64,000 nucleotides of DNA from Chalciporus piperatus (lineage: Eukaryota; Basidiomycota; Agaricomycetes; Boletales; Boletaceae), in NCBI GenBank assembly GCA_038093975.1, contig JBBPTG010000015.1, positions 186,001-250,000 of the forward strand, in the 5' to 3' direction. A model generated the notes under the pieces. The model saw only the letters and a program-made list of their open reading frames with translations, ran no database searches and was not told where the DNA came from. Of the stretch, positions 1 through 11,880 are shown piece after piece. The position numbers and the translations under genes were made by a program. The stretch's first letter is position 1. Every line of letters begins with the position of its first letter.

Positions 1-66
1 TTCCAATAGTTGTCCTTTTCCTCCAAGTCTCATTCGCCTCGAGGCGCCGGCGCCGTAGTTACAGAG

Positions 67-2151
67 ATGCATCAGCCTGGTCTATATGCTCTTGCCAGCC
101 TCATATCGGGGGTTTCGGCAGCCATAGTGTTGCGAGATCGTACGAGCTATACTACAGCCCGTTCACCTCAGGGTCTTTCCCGCAATGCAACCCAGGGACC
201 GTCAATATGCAATGAGTGCGGTTCTAACTCCAGTCAGATGTCCCAGTGTCAAGTTGCCTATAGTATGTTTACTCTCTTGTTTTGCATTCATTGCGCGGCT
301 GATGTATCCATGTACGCCATCCAGTAAATACTATAGAGGACTTTTGCTTGTGGGCTCCCCCGCAGCTCAGTTCCGCACCGAGCAACACGGAGGTGAGTAC
401 GCGTTGTGATCGAAAGGGGAGTTAAGCCGACCAGAACATTGGTAGCACACCCAAGTCGCGTGGTGTATGAAGGTGTGTCAAGGGACGACATATTTCGTAA
501 GAAAAGGCTAATCATTTTCTCTAGAGTGGGCACGAAACATGTCTCATTCCAGATGAAACGATTTCGTGGGCGCACCTCGTGGTCACCCCTGAATACGTTC
601 AGGTCACAGGTATGAAAGTGAGAAATATAATGCATTTTGGCGACTGAACTGCGCGTCATAGGTGGTGGCAACCTTACTCACATCAACGTCCCTGCTGAGG
701 GCTTCGGTGCGGCCGGTGATAGTGATTCTGTCCACAGACTCGTCTTTACGAACGCCTATGGCCAGCTTGAGCAGTTCCATGACTGGACGGTAAACGTCTC
801 GTCGGTCGCCACGCAGTATTCTCACAAAATATGGGCAGAGTTTTTTGTCACAGGATCAGTTTTGCTTCCGGGCTTGTAAACCCTCCGTGAATGCGTCAAC
901 CATGTGTCCACCGATCCACGACGTCCTAGCGTGTCAATGGGATATCTCCCAGAATTCTGATATGAAGAGTTGCACAGGCTGTCCTGGGGACATGGCGGAC
1001 GTGAGTCCAGCTGGGACCAACCACGCTATTGCTGACCGCCTCTCCAGAACGTGGGCGGTCATGAACCTTTGGCATTGGACCAAGATGTTTTAGCAGCCCC
1101 CATTTCCCATCCGTGTAGATGTACGGGAAGTAGGATGACCGGCCATGGAGGCATCGTTCGTCGGAGAAGAGACGTCACATCCGTATCTCCTTCGACGTCA
1201 GCAACTCCCAGGTTAACCCCTCGTCGATCCTCCAGGTCAAGCAGCCCCAGCACGTCGCCTACCACGACAACTGACGCTGGCACGACGATCACCTTCCCAT
1301 TTCTCCCATCTTCTACCCCACCTTCCACGTCTTCTAGTAGTCAAGCTAGTGAAACCCCGACCTCCATCGCCTCTACCACTCCGTACCCTCATTCTCACTC
1401 GCACTCACATACGCACTCAAATTCGCATTCAAGTCTCTCAACTTCATCATCCATTTCCCTCCCGACCTCGTCTTCATCACAGCATCCATTTTCCCATCAT
1501 CCATTCAGTAGTCCACGATCTTCTCCGTCTTCCAGTGACCTCTCTTCGTTGCCCTCGACGTCATCGAATCCACCAACTTCATCCACATCTCCTTCGTCTG
1601 ACCCTCCATCATCTGCACCATCCCCATCCTCCACACCAACATCTTCTTTACCATACTCTTCCAACGGGACTTCATCCGCGCCCCCAACGTCATCCTCTCC
1701 CACAGTAACATCATCTCCCTTTTATTCTTCATCTCCTTATTCCTCATCTGACCCCCCTACATTCTCAATACCATCATCGTCGTCATCATCTGTTATACCC
1801 ACGTCTTTTTTGCCGTCTTCATCATTTTCACCATCTTCAAGTCCACTAATTTCGACACCCTCATTATCATCCCCGTCATCATTGCCATCATCGTCACCGT
1901 TTACCTCTTCCTCATCTCGAACGACCGAACTCACTACTTTCCAATCATCCTCCACACCTATCGACACCACACCTCTCACCCCTTCTTCTTCGGGTTCCTT
2001 CACGAACTCGAACTCTCAGGCACAAGCCAGCTCGCAGTGTCCTGCTCGATCACGGACACCTGTGAACACAGGATCCGTTGCGTCTCCGCCTACGTCGCTC
2101 CTTTGTCTGATGCTTGTGGTCGTCATGATCATAACATCACCTTCAGTGTAG
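67..2151 (+). CDS. Secreted macrofage-activating-glycoprotein-like protein with mucin-like tail
   Basis: The protein starts with a likely signal peptide (MHQPGLYALASLISGVSA). The conserved extracellular part is spread over several exons: EDFCLWAPP near 335-360, VVTPEYVQVTG near 580-612, VFTNAYGQLEQFHDWTVNV near 750-800 and QFCFRACKP with spaced cysteines near 850-960. These resemble the basidiomycete macrofage-activating-glycoprotein family. From about 1180 the chain is almost only Ser, Thr and Pro, with a His/Ser block (HSHSHSHTHSNSHSS). It ends in a hydrophobic segment (SLLCLMLVVVMIIT), which suggests a GPI-anchored or wall-bound protein with heavy O-glycosylation. Its role in the family is unknown. 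Introns are placed from reading-frame continuity, for example GT at about 612 and AG before GGNLTH, and the exons before 600 are the least certain. Confidence 0.7.
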
Positions 2152-2425
2152 GAGTACTACTCGCACTTTGAGTCCGTGGACTATTTTCCCATTTCCTACA
2201 TATAAACCTGCTCTTCGACTTGTATTATTTCAAACTCGTACTTACATGCGTTGTGACCTAGATAACCTGCTCTGGTTTCAAGTTATACCTCATCATTCCA
2301 GACAGTTTCGATTTCGTAGCGGATTGATTCTGCTGTGCCTTCCTTTCGTCCACGAATCATAGACCACTACACTGACACAATATACCGTACAATCGGTCTA
2401 CACCCTCCCGAGATGACGATGGCAA

Positions 2426-4009
2426 TTACAATGGTTCGATATCAGGAACTGGACCCACGGCGACGACTCTCGACGGGTTCACCTGTGCCAGGTCCAGGGT
2501 TAGCGTCATACCCAACAGTCTCAGATGGTAATGGAATCCAGACCTTTGTCTGGGACCAATAGTAATGGACTTTGATGTGCTGGAAGTCGGTGCTGGATTT
2601 GAATGCATCGTTGTTCCAGTATAGCTTCCGCATCCATCTAAGTATGACAAGTAGGAACGAAGAGTGAGAGTGAGATTCAGCATCTTCCAACGAAGAGGTT
2701 CGCAGAGGAAAATCTTACGAGTGGATGGCAGGATAGCCATGACGGATGGTTCGGAGGTTACACTTGAAGTGTCCTACATACACTGGATCGAAGCGGACCT
2801 GGAGCGATTCAGCGGTCACCATGGATCGAGAGAGGGATCTTATCGGACGATCTTACCATCGTCACGAAGAGCCTGATATCTGCCTCTGTGAGCTTATTGC
2901 CCACGAGATAGTCTTTTCCGGTAAGCATCTTCTCGAGACGATCCAGACTCTCGAAGAGCGAATACACCGCTTTCTCATATGCTTCCTGTGATCCCGCGAA
3001 TCCAGCCTGGTACACGCCATCTATGCACACGAATCAGCGCCTTGTTCCATTCAACGGAAAAAGAAAAGACAAGAACGAGGACGAGGACGAAAGCACAGCA
3101 ACGACACGCACTATTCACAGTGTCGTAAACCCACTCATTGATCGAATTGATCTCCTGGCGATGTTCTTCGGGATAAATATCGATCGCTGCTTTCTCGGGT
3201 GAAACGAACTCGTCGAAAGCGGTGTTTAAAATGCGAATGATCTCTGAGCTTTCGTTGTTGACGATCGTGTGCGTTTTCTTATCCCAGAGAACGGGGACTG
3301 TGAACCTGCGAGGATGTTGGTTCGTTCAAATCGGTTTCTCGAGTCGATAGGGGGGAAGGGTACCTTCCGCCATAGTTAGGGTCGGCTTTGAAGTAGATAT
3401 CTTTGATATGTTTGGCGTTGTAGACGGGGTCGGGGTCTGATCCGGGGAAAGGATCGACGGTTGCGAATACCCATCCGTTCTCGCCCATATGGGGAGATAC
3501 GGCGGTGACAGCTAAAAACGATGTAACATGTGGATTCGAGGGATAGAAGACTGCTCACGAATGATGTCTTCGAGGCCCTTCAATTTCCGTGTGATGAGCG
3601 TGCGCGTGGCCCATGCTATGGGATAACGTTGAGGACGGGATTGCAATGGAGCGTGAAGACTCACGACACGCGTACGAGATGTAGAGATGGTACCTGTCTG
3701 AAGAAACACAGTGTGAGGAAAAAACGAAGTCAGTCCAGAGATGCTAGCTCAGATACCTCTTTCAGGAGCAAACTGGCCACCCTTCTGGACCCAATTCCTG
3801 AAGGACGAGGCAGCTCTCTTGAACGAGCCGTCTGCTTCAAGCGGCAATTTACCGATGTCGGCTTGGAGAGACGTGTCGCGAGCGGTGGACATGTTGAATT
3901 TTCTGTAGGATGTGAGCTGTGTCTTGAACTGAGGAGAATATCTTCGCGGGCAGGATACCGTTAGGGGTCTCCTAAGTGCGCGACTTATAAGTTGGACAGG
4001 AGTAGCCAT
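2426..4009 (-). CDS. ECM4: S-glutathionyl-hydroquinone reductase (omega-type GST, ECM4/GTO family)
   Basis: Reduces glutathionyl-hydroquinones with glutathione through an N-terminal thioredoxin fold and an all-helical C-terminal domain. The catalytic Cys motif YACPWATRTL is rebuilt across an intron at about 3599-3645 (exon ends TACGCGTGTC, next starts CATGGGCC). It is followed by [55 protein letters not shown] and the GST-C helices with [15 protein letters not shown]. The C-terminus HIKVHYYW...[18 protein letters not shown] is typical of the family. The upstream ATG at 4009 gives an Arg-rich leader that may target mitochondria; the ATG at 3892 (MSTARD) gives the usual cytosolic form. Both are plausible. 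At least five introns interrupt the gene. Confidence 0.93.
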
Positions 4010-4190
4010 ACAAGGCAGAATTTTCACTTGGGATGTAGTTGAATTTATAAGACGACGGTCACGAATGACAAACGTTGTGTAGTAATCCCAGTCTAACGGC
4101 ACCTTTCATCATCCCTTTCATCATCCTGTCACAATTTCCTGAGAGACCAAAACACGAAACCGAGTGTCCTTTTGACAAAGCGACCCCACT

Positions 4191-5217
4191 TTAGGTACCA
4201 GCCATCCCAACAACACCAACATGGTCACGGATCTTGGCAATCTCGCTCGCGGTCATTCCACCTTTGCTCGCGCGTAAAAAGTCTTCAAACGCAATCAACG
4301 CGTCATTCTCGTTGGCAAACTCGCGGCTGGAGAACACGTTTAGTCATCGCCGTTTAAAAGTAGAACATAGTCTCACCGCAGGAACGCAAGTAATCGACTC
4401 CAAAATTCGGGTTCAGTGATGGTGGTTTGGTATGTTGAATGCGCCGAAGAGAGAGAAGAGGAGGGGATAACCGAGGTGTCCAACGTGAGAGTGATGTCCT
4501 GAGGTCTGCTAACCTCTGCCGACGAATCGAGCGACGCGACAGAAGGCGAGGGCGACAAAACGATGGAGGGTGTACGAGTGTGTCGATGCCCTGGGGAGAG
4601 TTTCGCGCCTGAACTAGACCCTGAGGGTTGCATGGCTTCCTCCGGTGCAGAGGTAGGGAACGATGTTTTTGTAGGATCCCAATCGAAGCCTGGTTTGACC
4701 ATCAAATTTATAGTATCACCGTTCTTTACGTCGTACTCCTTGAGAAGCTTGTTGTCGACGAGTGCTTTTCCCTTGAGGAGCAGTCGTTGTGCGTCCGCAG
4801 GCGGTGCACGCGGTTGTGATGCGAGCTGGGATTTAATGTCGGAGATGGTATCTGTGGATTGCACTGCAAGAGTGAACGAATGGGGAGGCTTCAACGATTT
4901 GAACGTAATGTTGACTGTGGCAGCTTGATTCATCGCGGTTAGAAGAACACGTCGTTGAGGCGATGTCGGTGTGGGTCTGGCCTACCTTGTGGCGTCGAGG
5001 ACTCTCCCTTACGTTCTGGAACAGGTGGTACTGGTATCTACGAGCAGCATGAGAGGAAGCGCATAGCCAAAGCTGATGCGCTACGCACAAACAAGACTGG
5101 GACCCTCTTGAGTGTGAGACGAGGAGGTGCTTGATAGTCATCGTCGAATGTCACTGGCTGAGCCGCGATCGTCTTGGTGAACGACTTGATGAATGCGAGT
5201 TCGGCTTGATCTGCCAT
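4191..5217 (-). CDS. GET5: GET5/MDY2 ubiquitin-like subunit of the tail-anchored protein insertion pathway
   Basis: Get5 pairs with Get4 and Sgt2 to hand tail-anchored proteins to Get3. Four exons are visible. Exon 1 starts at MADQAELAF and ends in KRVPVLF. A short proline-rich exon (PVPPVPER) follows. The third carries the ubiquitin-like fold (VNITFKSLKPPHSFTLAV through LLLKGKALVDNKLL to DTINLMVKPGFDW) and a Ser-rich linker. The last holds the Get5 C-terminal homodimerisation helix, ending SEIAKIRDHVGVVGMAGT. An ATG at 4933 looks like a start but lies inside the second intron. The gene diverges from the complex I subunit gene over about 200 bp. Confidence 0.93.
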
Positions 5218-5414
5218 TGGCCCAGTCAAATATTATTCTATCTCTCTCTCAGGTTCGTAGACTGCAGCAAGTGGACCGTCTGTGGACGAGTTTCGTCGTA
5301 GCTGGATCATCCTGGATGTTATCTCTGTGACTGTCTCGTGACATCTCATCACACGGCGTGACAGCTCTGTCCGTTCGTCACGCTCGTTCCTCCGAATCCT
5401 TCTCGTCAAATACA

Positions 5415-5933
5415 ATGGCCGTATGTACACCTCTGCCAACTCACAGAGCGTACATGACTGACAGTTCGCGTTTATAGTCGGGTTTCGGCTATACTGGAGG
5501 TGCGCAAGAAACCGGCGTTGATTCCACTCTGTGTTGACAACCACACACAGGCCGTTCACGGTGTTTCACCTACTGGCAGGAATTCCAAAAAGTAAGACGA
5601 CAATGCCGTCTTGCCCACGGCGACGATACTCATACAGACGTGTCGTAGTGTTACGCTCAAGCTGATGCACCTCAAGAATGCAAAATGCAGGCTGAGGACT
5701 ACTTGGAATGTCTCCACCACAGGAAAGAGGTACGTCTCTTCGGCCTTCAACTGCATATATGCGTTACCAACTATTCCTAGATCGCACGAGCCAAGGTCAT
5801 AAGGGCAGAGTATATCAAGCAAGCAGAACACCAGGTCCAAGAAGGTCGCAAGATGGCGGACATCCTTGCAGACGGTGTCATTGTGAACGTTGGTCTAATA
5901 CAACGTGATCAAGCGGCTGCTCAACACAAGTAG
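5415..5933 (+). CDS. Mitochondrial complex I 15-kDa subunit (NDUFS5-like, twin Cys motif)
   Basis: A small intermembrane-space subunit of NADH:ubiquinone oxidoreductase. It is split into tiny exons: ATG-GCC, then SGFGYTGG, RSRCFTYWQEFQK, CYAQADAPQECKMQAEDYLEC and IARAKVIRAEY to QRDQAAAQHK. Joining them gives four cysteines in paired CX9C-like spacing (C-FTYWQEFQK-C and C-KMQAEDYLE-C), the hallmark of this CHCH-type family. Length is about 95 residues, normal for fungi. The first exon codes only two residues (ATG at 5415, donor GTATGT). All introns are GT-AG. It shares a divergent promoter region with GET5. Confidence 0.9.
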
Positions 5934-6294
5934 GATAGCGGGTTACTAGATCGCTCGGTCGATCCTATGTCGCTGTTCTAAGGTTGGCATGGAATATATC
6001 CTTACCTTGGCGTGTTCGTGACCGCTGTTCCGCAAAACCTCACCAAGACCCGGTCATACCCAACCTGCAACTGTGGTCCAAGTCGACATTGGCATCTCAT
6101 TTCCCCCTGACATAGAAATACTACATTAGCATCTACTACTTAGCAAGTACGACAATATTGTGATACTACCTCGCCTTCCTTTTTGGTCCATCTTTCCTTC
6201 GTTCCTTCTCGCAGCCAAAGAAGCAGGTACATTACTCGCTCCTTAGTCTGGTGGAAGTGAGCCTACTCCGTGACTCCTTTGTCGTGTTCCCCAA

Positions 6295-7105
6295 ATGAAA
6301 CTTACTACCCATACGACGCCGTCAGGTACGTCGATGAAGCTTCCGGTCATAACCGTACCCTCCAGCTCGAAAAACAGGTTTCCTCCTTCCCTCTATCCAT
6401 GCTGCACCTCCCTTCTTTACGTGAGGTCATCCTTTGTTGATCGCAGATGTCGACAGTGATGAACACCACACCCAACCAGAGACCAGCCAACCCCCAGTAC
6501 ACAGAGCCTCTTTGCAGATCATTGGACAAGACTCATCCTGGCCTATGCACGACATCGCCGACTCTTTACCCTTCGCGTGGAGGACGCGGAGGCGCCAGGA
6601 AGTGACTGGGATGAGATATTGCGGAACGAACGAATAAACCGTATGTCGATCCTTGCATGGACTCGAATGTCACCTATTCAATCCCCCTCTCAACCTGCAA
6701 GGACGAATACAACCCTCACATCTCTCCTCGTTGCTCGCCATACTTGTATCGAAGAACGTGGCAGCCTACGAACCTGCTAAGCAAACGCGATCGGTATTAC
6801 TACTTTGGAGACAACCCGAGGATTGGGCAGAGGCACTACATTCATGGGTGATGTCGATTCTCTGGGCAGCCCTTCTCCTTTGCGCTTACTTATTTACCGA
6901 TCTCTTGAAGGCGACGGCATCGGGACAATTGAACACGATATTGACGTTCTATGAAATAACAGATCCGCCTGTTCTATCCCCGTTGTCCGGACTGCCCGTT
7001 CCGCTTCTACGTCAGGCGATCAATGTACTGGCACGTTCAGGACGGGCTCAGATCATTGGCGTTGCTGATGGGGAGGGTGTAAGGCTGTTTCCAGGTACAA
7101 AGTAA
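6295..7105 (+). CDS. VPS25: ESCRT-II subunit VPS25
   Basis: Vps25 consists of two winged helices; two copies sit in ESCRT-II and recruit ESCRT-III on endosomes. Exon 1 (MKLTTHTTPS) joins to GFLLPSIHAAPPFFT, carrying the N-terminal PPF-like motif that binds Vps22/Vps36. Then come the first winged helix (LFADHWTRLILAYARHRRLF; SSLLAILVSKNVAAYE; VLLLWRQPEDWAEALHSW) and the second (ASGQLNTILTFYEITDPP to AQIIGVADGEGVRLF). Four introns are GT-AG. Length is about 200 residues, as expected. The gene is convergent with RPL11. Confidence 0.95.
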
Positions 7106-7662
7106 TGCTCTGCTGTTGTACGGTGCATACCTTTGGAAATTTTTATTACCTGTATGTTCGGTGTAAGACTAGCGTAGTTGAAGCAAACAAGCCGGGGACA
7201 TTAGCCCCTCCAATGCTTCCCAAACGCGGCCGATGAGGCCTGCAGGAGGAGACGTTGCCTGGTAGACGTTGCCCGGTGCAAAATGCACTTCGGCGCAGCC
7301 TCTCACTTCTCTGTGGTTGGAAGGCGTAGAGATGGATTCGTCCTAGGACGCTCCGTACCCGACCTTATCGATGGCGTGATGCGTCTACAGGAATATGACA
7401 ACCAGCGGACGGGAATATGTCTGGCAAGGGAACCAATGCTGAAACGACTCTACTGTTGACCACAGTTTAATCAACGGTGAACGTTAACTGTCCCCTTCTG
7501 TGTCTCAATTGCGAGGTCAACATAGTACAGTCTTATCCCGAGGAAAAGAACATGATGTATTTTGATGTCGAAAGCATGCGGGTGCACATAAGGTAGTCAT
7601 ATGGTGCTCAGTGCATACATAAGGGCTGCGGTGGGGGGGAGATGGGAAGTTGGAGGATGCGT
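7106..7662. other. Convergent intergenic region between VPS25 and RPL11
   Basis: Holds the 3' ends of two convergent genes. I see no supported coding exon. A 13-bp near-repeat (GACGTTGCCTGGT / GACGTTGCCCGGT) lies near 7251-7278. A downstream acceptor near 7612 could give RPL11 an alternative C-terminus, but the shorter last exon (Lys-stop at 7663) fits the family better. Confidence 0.5.
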
Positions 7663-8375
7663 TTATTTCTACAGAGGATGAATCAATCAAATTTGAACGC
7701 TTGAATGACAACATGTATATACTCACCAAGATGATACCATCGAACCTCTGCTTGTACCAAGCCATAGTGTCATCCTTGCCAATACGGTGTTGGAAGCCAA
7801 CACGAGCCTTGCGCTCTTTTCTCCTGGCCACACGCATGCCTGGTCTACCCATGACCACGAAGAAGTCCATACCGAAGATACCGATACCAGGGTCGTATCG
7901 TGCACCGAGATCGATGTGCTCTTGGATACCGAAACCAAAGTTGCCAGTCTCCGAGAAGTTCTTCCGCTTCAACTCGTACTCCTTCACCTTGAGACCACGC
8001 TCAAGGATTTCCTCAGCCTTGGGCCCCCGAATGGTGACGTGAACAGCAATTTTCTCGTTTCGTCGGATACCGAAGGTACGGACGGTGTAGCGGGCTTTGG
8101 AGGTCACGGGCGTTTGGCCAGTAAGCTGCTCCAAGACCTTTGATGCACGGGTCAAGCGATCACCAGATTCACCGACGCAAATGTCTGTTCAGGAACAGGG
8201 TTTCGTTCATGGGTCTGTGGTATGTACAGAAAGTATCCTGAACGCACTGATGACGAGCTTCTCGATTCTGAGCTCTTTCATGGGGTTGGTGGGCGTCGTC
8301 TTTTGTTCGGCCTGGATTGGTCAGGGTGGATGAGTATCTCGATGTCGTGTACGTGCATGACTGAATACTTGCCAT
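7663..8375 (-). CDS. RPL11: 60S ribosomal protein L11 (uL5)
   Basis: uL5 forms part of the central protuberance and binds 5S rRNA with uL18. The long exon gives [60 protein letters not shown] and [18 protein letters not shown], which are near-invariant. The upstream exon reads [13 protein letters not shown], spliced to [10 protein letters not shown]. Exon 1 appears to be only the ATG: it is followed directly by GCAAGT and the next exon starts GCCGAACAA, so the in-frame solution is a GC-AG intron giving M-AEQKTTP. The last intron (GTGAGT) leads to an exon coding Lys-stop. Length is about 175 residues, normal. Confidence 0.95.
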
Positions 8376-8539
8376 GGCGTTCGTCGTCTTAGCGTTATCT
8401 TGTCGCTGTCGAGAGGGTCTTCACGTTGGTCTGCTAGTCGTGGACGGTTTGGGCAATGTGGCTGAAACCTTGTTCTCTCAACTGACCAGTCATTCGGCAG
8501 ATCCCGGATCTACCAAGTGGGAGATGTGTCATCAATTCC

Positions 8540-9350
8540 TGTATCAAGTACATATGCTCGCATATACGGATATTTGTGCGAGAGGAGTATTAAGAAATAC
8601 TACGTACGAACATAGATACGTCATAGGCCAGCCTGGGATCGGTAAGACACCTCACATTGAGCTCGACCTAATGTGTATTCCTTCTTCCTCGTCTACATCA
8701 TGCTCACACGTCTCCTTGAGCGCAAGCTTGTTGCGAATTCTCATCGGGCCTCCCGTTCCATTCTTCTCGAACACAGTCGCTCTTCATACATTCGCCGATG
8801 ACACGCCGTAAATATCGCAGGCGTAATGGCCCCATCTTGGCGATTCGAGCGTATTTGCCAGTGCTCCAGTTACAGCTTATTCACCCAAATCCAGTCGCTG
8901 GAAGGCTTGGAGCAAGCAACGCATAGTTGAGCGCTGAGCGCTGCATAATGATCATATGGAATAAACACGAGATCGAAAATCTTGCGCAAGTTGATTATTC
9001 TCCTCGAGTGGCAACCTCTGATGAGGAGCCTTCATCAGCCTTCTTTTCGGATTGACTGTGCAGTATATGACCGATCTTGGGGCCAAGTGGGGTCGTGTCG
9101 CCTGAGGTTCGAGAGGATGTCCGATAACGAAGTCGAGAAGGAGATTCGCTACGTTGCCAACCAGGCGGCGCATGCTTCTCCGAGCTTCCTTCCAGCAATA
9201 AATAGCCTCGATGCAGTTGATGGAGGCCCGTCTACGATATTCTTTGTCTTGCCAGAGCAAGATAAAGCTCGTCTCCCACATGCGCGTTGTCTGCCTTGAG
9301 CTACTAGACCGAGTCGCTGAGTGAACGGGAGTAAGTTTGAACGGAACGAC
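8540..9350 (+). pseudogene. Relic of a P-loop protein of a fungal multicopy (Crinkler-like) family
   Basis: Scattered pieces in the right order but different frames: YVIGQPGIGKT (Walker A, about 8623-8650), FFLVYIMLTRLLERK (about 8678-8730), YSPKSSRWKAWSKQR (about 8878-8925), IMIIWNKHEIENLAQ (about 8943-8990) and then a longer stretch WGQVGSCRLRFERMSDNE to STIFFVLPEQD (about 9075-9265). I recall this order from Agaricomycete proteins annotated as hypothetical or Crinkler-like NTPases. Between SKQR and IMIIW the frame changes with no usable intron, and the Walker A exon lacks a good acceptor. I read it as a decayed copy; a poorly spliced real gene is the alternative. Confidence 0.45.
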
Positions 9351-9419
9351 TGGATAAACCAACGCTCCTCTGCAGGTTCGAAGATCAGTCACATAATGTA
9401 CCTGGAAACTGAGAGTGCG

Positions 9420-9860
9420 CAATAGGGCAACTCACTATATTATTTTCAATCCTCTGAATCGACGTACAACTTAAACCACTCATGAGAGGCTCAAAAAGCG
9501 TGCGCAGGACAGCCTTCCAAAGTCCTGCCAAAGCATTCCCGTCCGTCCGTCCCACACATGTAATCAAAGTCCTGGGCGAGGGCGTCTTTAAACCGTTGCA
9601 CCGTTCGGTTGGTTTCTAGTCCTCATACCTTGCAGAGAGGGACAAAGTTGATGTGTGCGGAGCAGATGAGTTCGTAGGTGAATGAGGAGGGCGCGAAGTA
9701 GGCTAGAGTGGTACTTCGGCGGTTGTGGTTGTAGTTGGTGGCATCTCGAGGGTGCTTAGATGGAACGAGGGAGTTTGTGGTGTTGAGCGAGTCGATAGGT
9801 GGATGGGGTTTAGCTTGTCCGGTCTACTAGAGCTACAGAGGAATTAATGGATCATGGGCA
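9420..9860. other. Unassigned stretch with coding-like minus-strand frames
   Basis: On the minus strand two open stretches look protein-like: SSFTYELICSAHINFVPLCK (about 9645-9705) and FKDALAQDFDYMCGTDG (about 9535-9585). They lack a convincing start codon and splice pattern and I do not recognise the family. The surroundings contain relics, so this is probably another fragment. Confidence 0.25.
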
Positions 9861-9861
9861 T

Positions 9862-10110
9862 TTAGCACCAAGTTTGACCAGAAGGGTGCTTAGGCATCAC
9901 GTCATGCCGTTGTCGAGTGCTAGACCGCATATGATACATCATACAGATAGCTCTTGTCCTGGCAGGGAGGTTGATCTCATCACAGAACACCACCAGCGTC
10001 CAATCTGGACAGGCGCAAGGATAACGCCGTTCAACCGACCCACGAGGCCAACGTGCGAGATACAGTGCGACGGTCGTAGAATTCGGGGCCCGTAGTTTGT
10101 TTTGGCTTGA
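9862..10110 (-). pseudogene. Cytoplasmic dynein heavy chain fragment (AAA3 Walker B region)
   Basis: The minus strand encodes NGVILAPVQIGRW in one frame and LVVFCDEINLP in another, directly adjoining. In dynein heavy chains the same two motifs are consecutive (NGVVLAPVQLGKW followed by LVVFCDEINLPD), and CDEINLP is highly specific for the AAA3 Walker B site. The required frame change without an intron, the lack of the flanking AAA3 sequence and the size (about 250 bp against more than 12 kb for the gene) show a broken fragment. The functional gene must lie elsewhere. Confidence 0.6.
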
Positions 10111-11183
10111 TGTAAACTGACTCAAAGACAGTTGTGGCGAGGCAAGGAAATGAACAAAGACGTCGACCAGCCGAAAAATGGGTGACCTGTCACTCCGGGA
10201 GGGATCTTGGCTGTTCTGAAACGTACTGAGCAGTAGGACATCCACTTATCATAAAAAATACCTTCGCGACAACCCAAGCCGTCTCCCCTTGGGTAGGTAA
10301 TCGAAATGATGCGAAGCATCTTCGCCCGCGATCCTGTGCGGAGAAAAAGACGTCTCGCAAATTCAGGTTTTCCGCAATCAAAGGCATACGGCACCTGAGA
10401 TCTGAAACCTAGTTAGTAGAGGGATACGAGTTACAGACTCACACAGAAAGTAACGTAAATGTACCCATGCACCAGGAGCTTGTGGGAGAACAGAACTTGA
10501 ATGTAGTTCAAGGTGGCCGTGCATATCTTGCCGAGTTCCCCAGCGTCAAAAACCTGGAAGGGTTATCGGACGACTTGGGACGACAACATTCAGTTGCGCG
10601 ACGAGAACAAACGAATCTATTGTGGTTGTATCCATGTCGTTGACATGAGAAGCAAATCATCTGACTTGCTGTCTGAATGAAACAATCGGCAGGCGAACAT
10701 CCCCAGGCACGATGTACAGCAGCATCGGATCAAGTACTCTGGGAACTGGCCTGAACCACCTTGAGAGTGAATTGACAATTGTATTCCGGCTCAGCGCTCA
10801 GCCTAGCTCAGTCTAGCTTGCTGTACAGAGTGGGTCAAAGGAAGGCACGAGAACTGACTCGCTGGTTTTGTCAGCAACCAAACATGGCCCAAACATACTA
10901 AATAGCCAGTGTGCCCGAATACTGCGTCTCTGCTCCTCACCATCACTCCGTCCTCTAACGCCCGCCCGTCTGCCAACAAACTTTCAATGTACGTTCTCCC
11001 CATCGTTCTCAGCGTTAGCAATGACAAAACGTTCTCTTCGTCTGACCGTTGCATGTGCCTAATCGCATCTTGATGCCACCTTTACCCACACTGTCGTTGA
11101 TCGTGTGCGATTATGCTCGATCTCTTCACGATGCTCTTCCCACCGCTTTTACAGACTCGCTAGGATCTTAATATCTTACTGCT
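10111..11183. other. Gene-poor region upstream of UBC4
   Basis: No intact gene recognised. Open stretches on the minus strand (about 10120-10390) have no family I know. A palindrome-rich motif, GCTCAGCGCTCAGC, sits at about 10792-10805. The last 200 bp probably form the UBC4 promoter and 5' leader, with pyrimidine-rich tracts. Confidence 0.35.

Positions 11184-11880
<697 letters not shown>

Noticed and set aside
4373..4933. A minus-strand frame starting at 4933 could be taken as a complete ubiquitin-like protein
   Set aside because: The ATG lies inside an intron. The Get5 N-terminus (MADQAELAF) is upstream at 5217 and the C-terminal helix lies downstream at 4191-4324, all joined by GT-AG introns.
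5233..5559. Minus-strand ORF of 108 codons between GET5 and the complex I gene
   Set aside because: It overlaps the divergent promoter and the first exons of the plus-strand complex I subunit and has no recognisable family.
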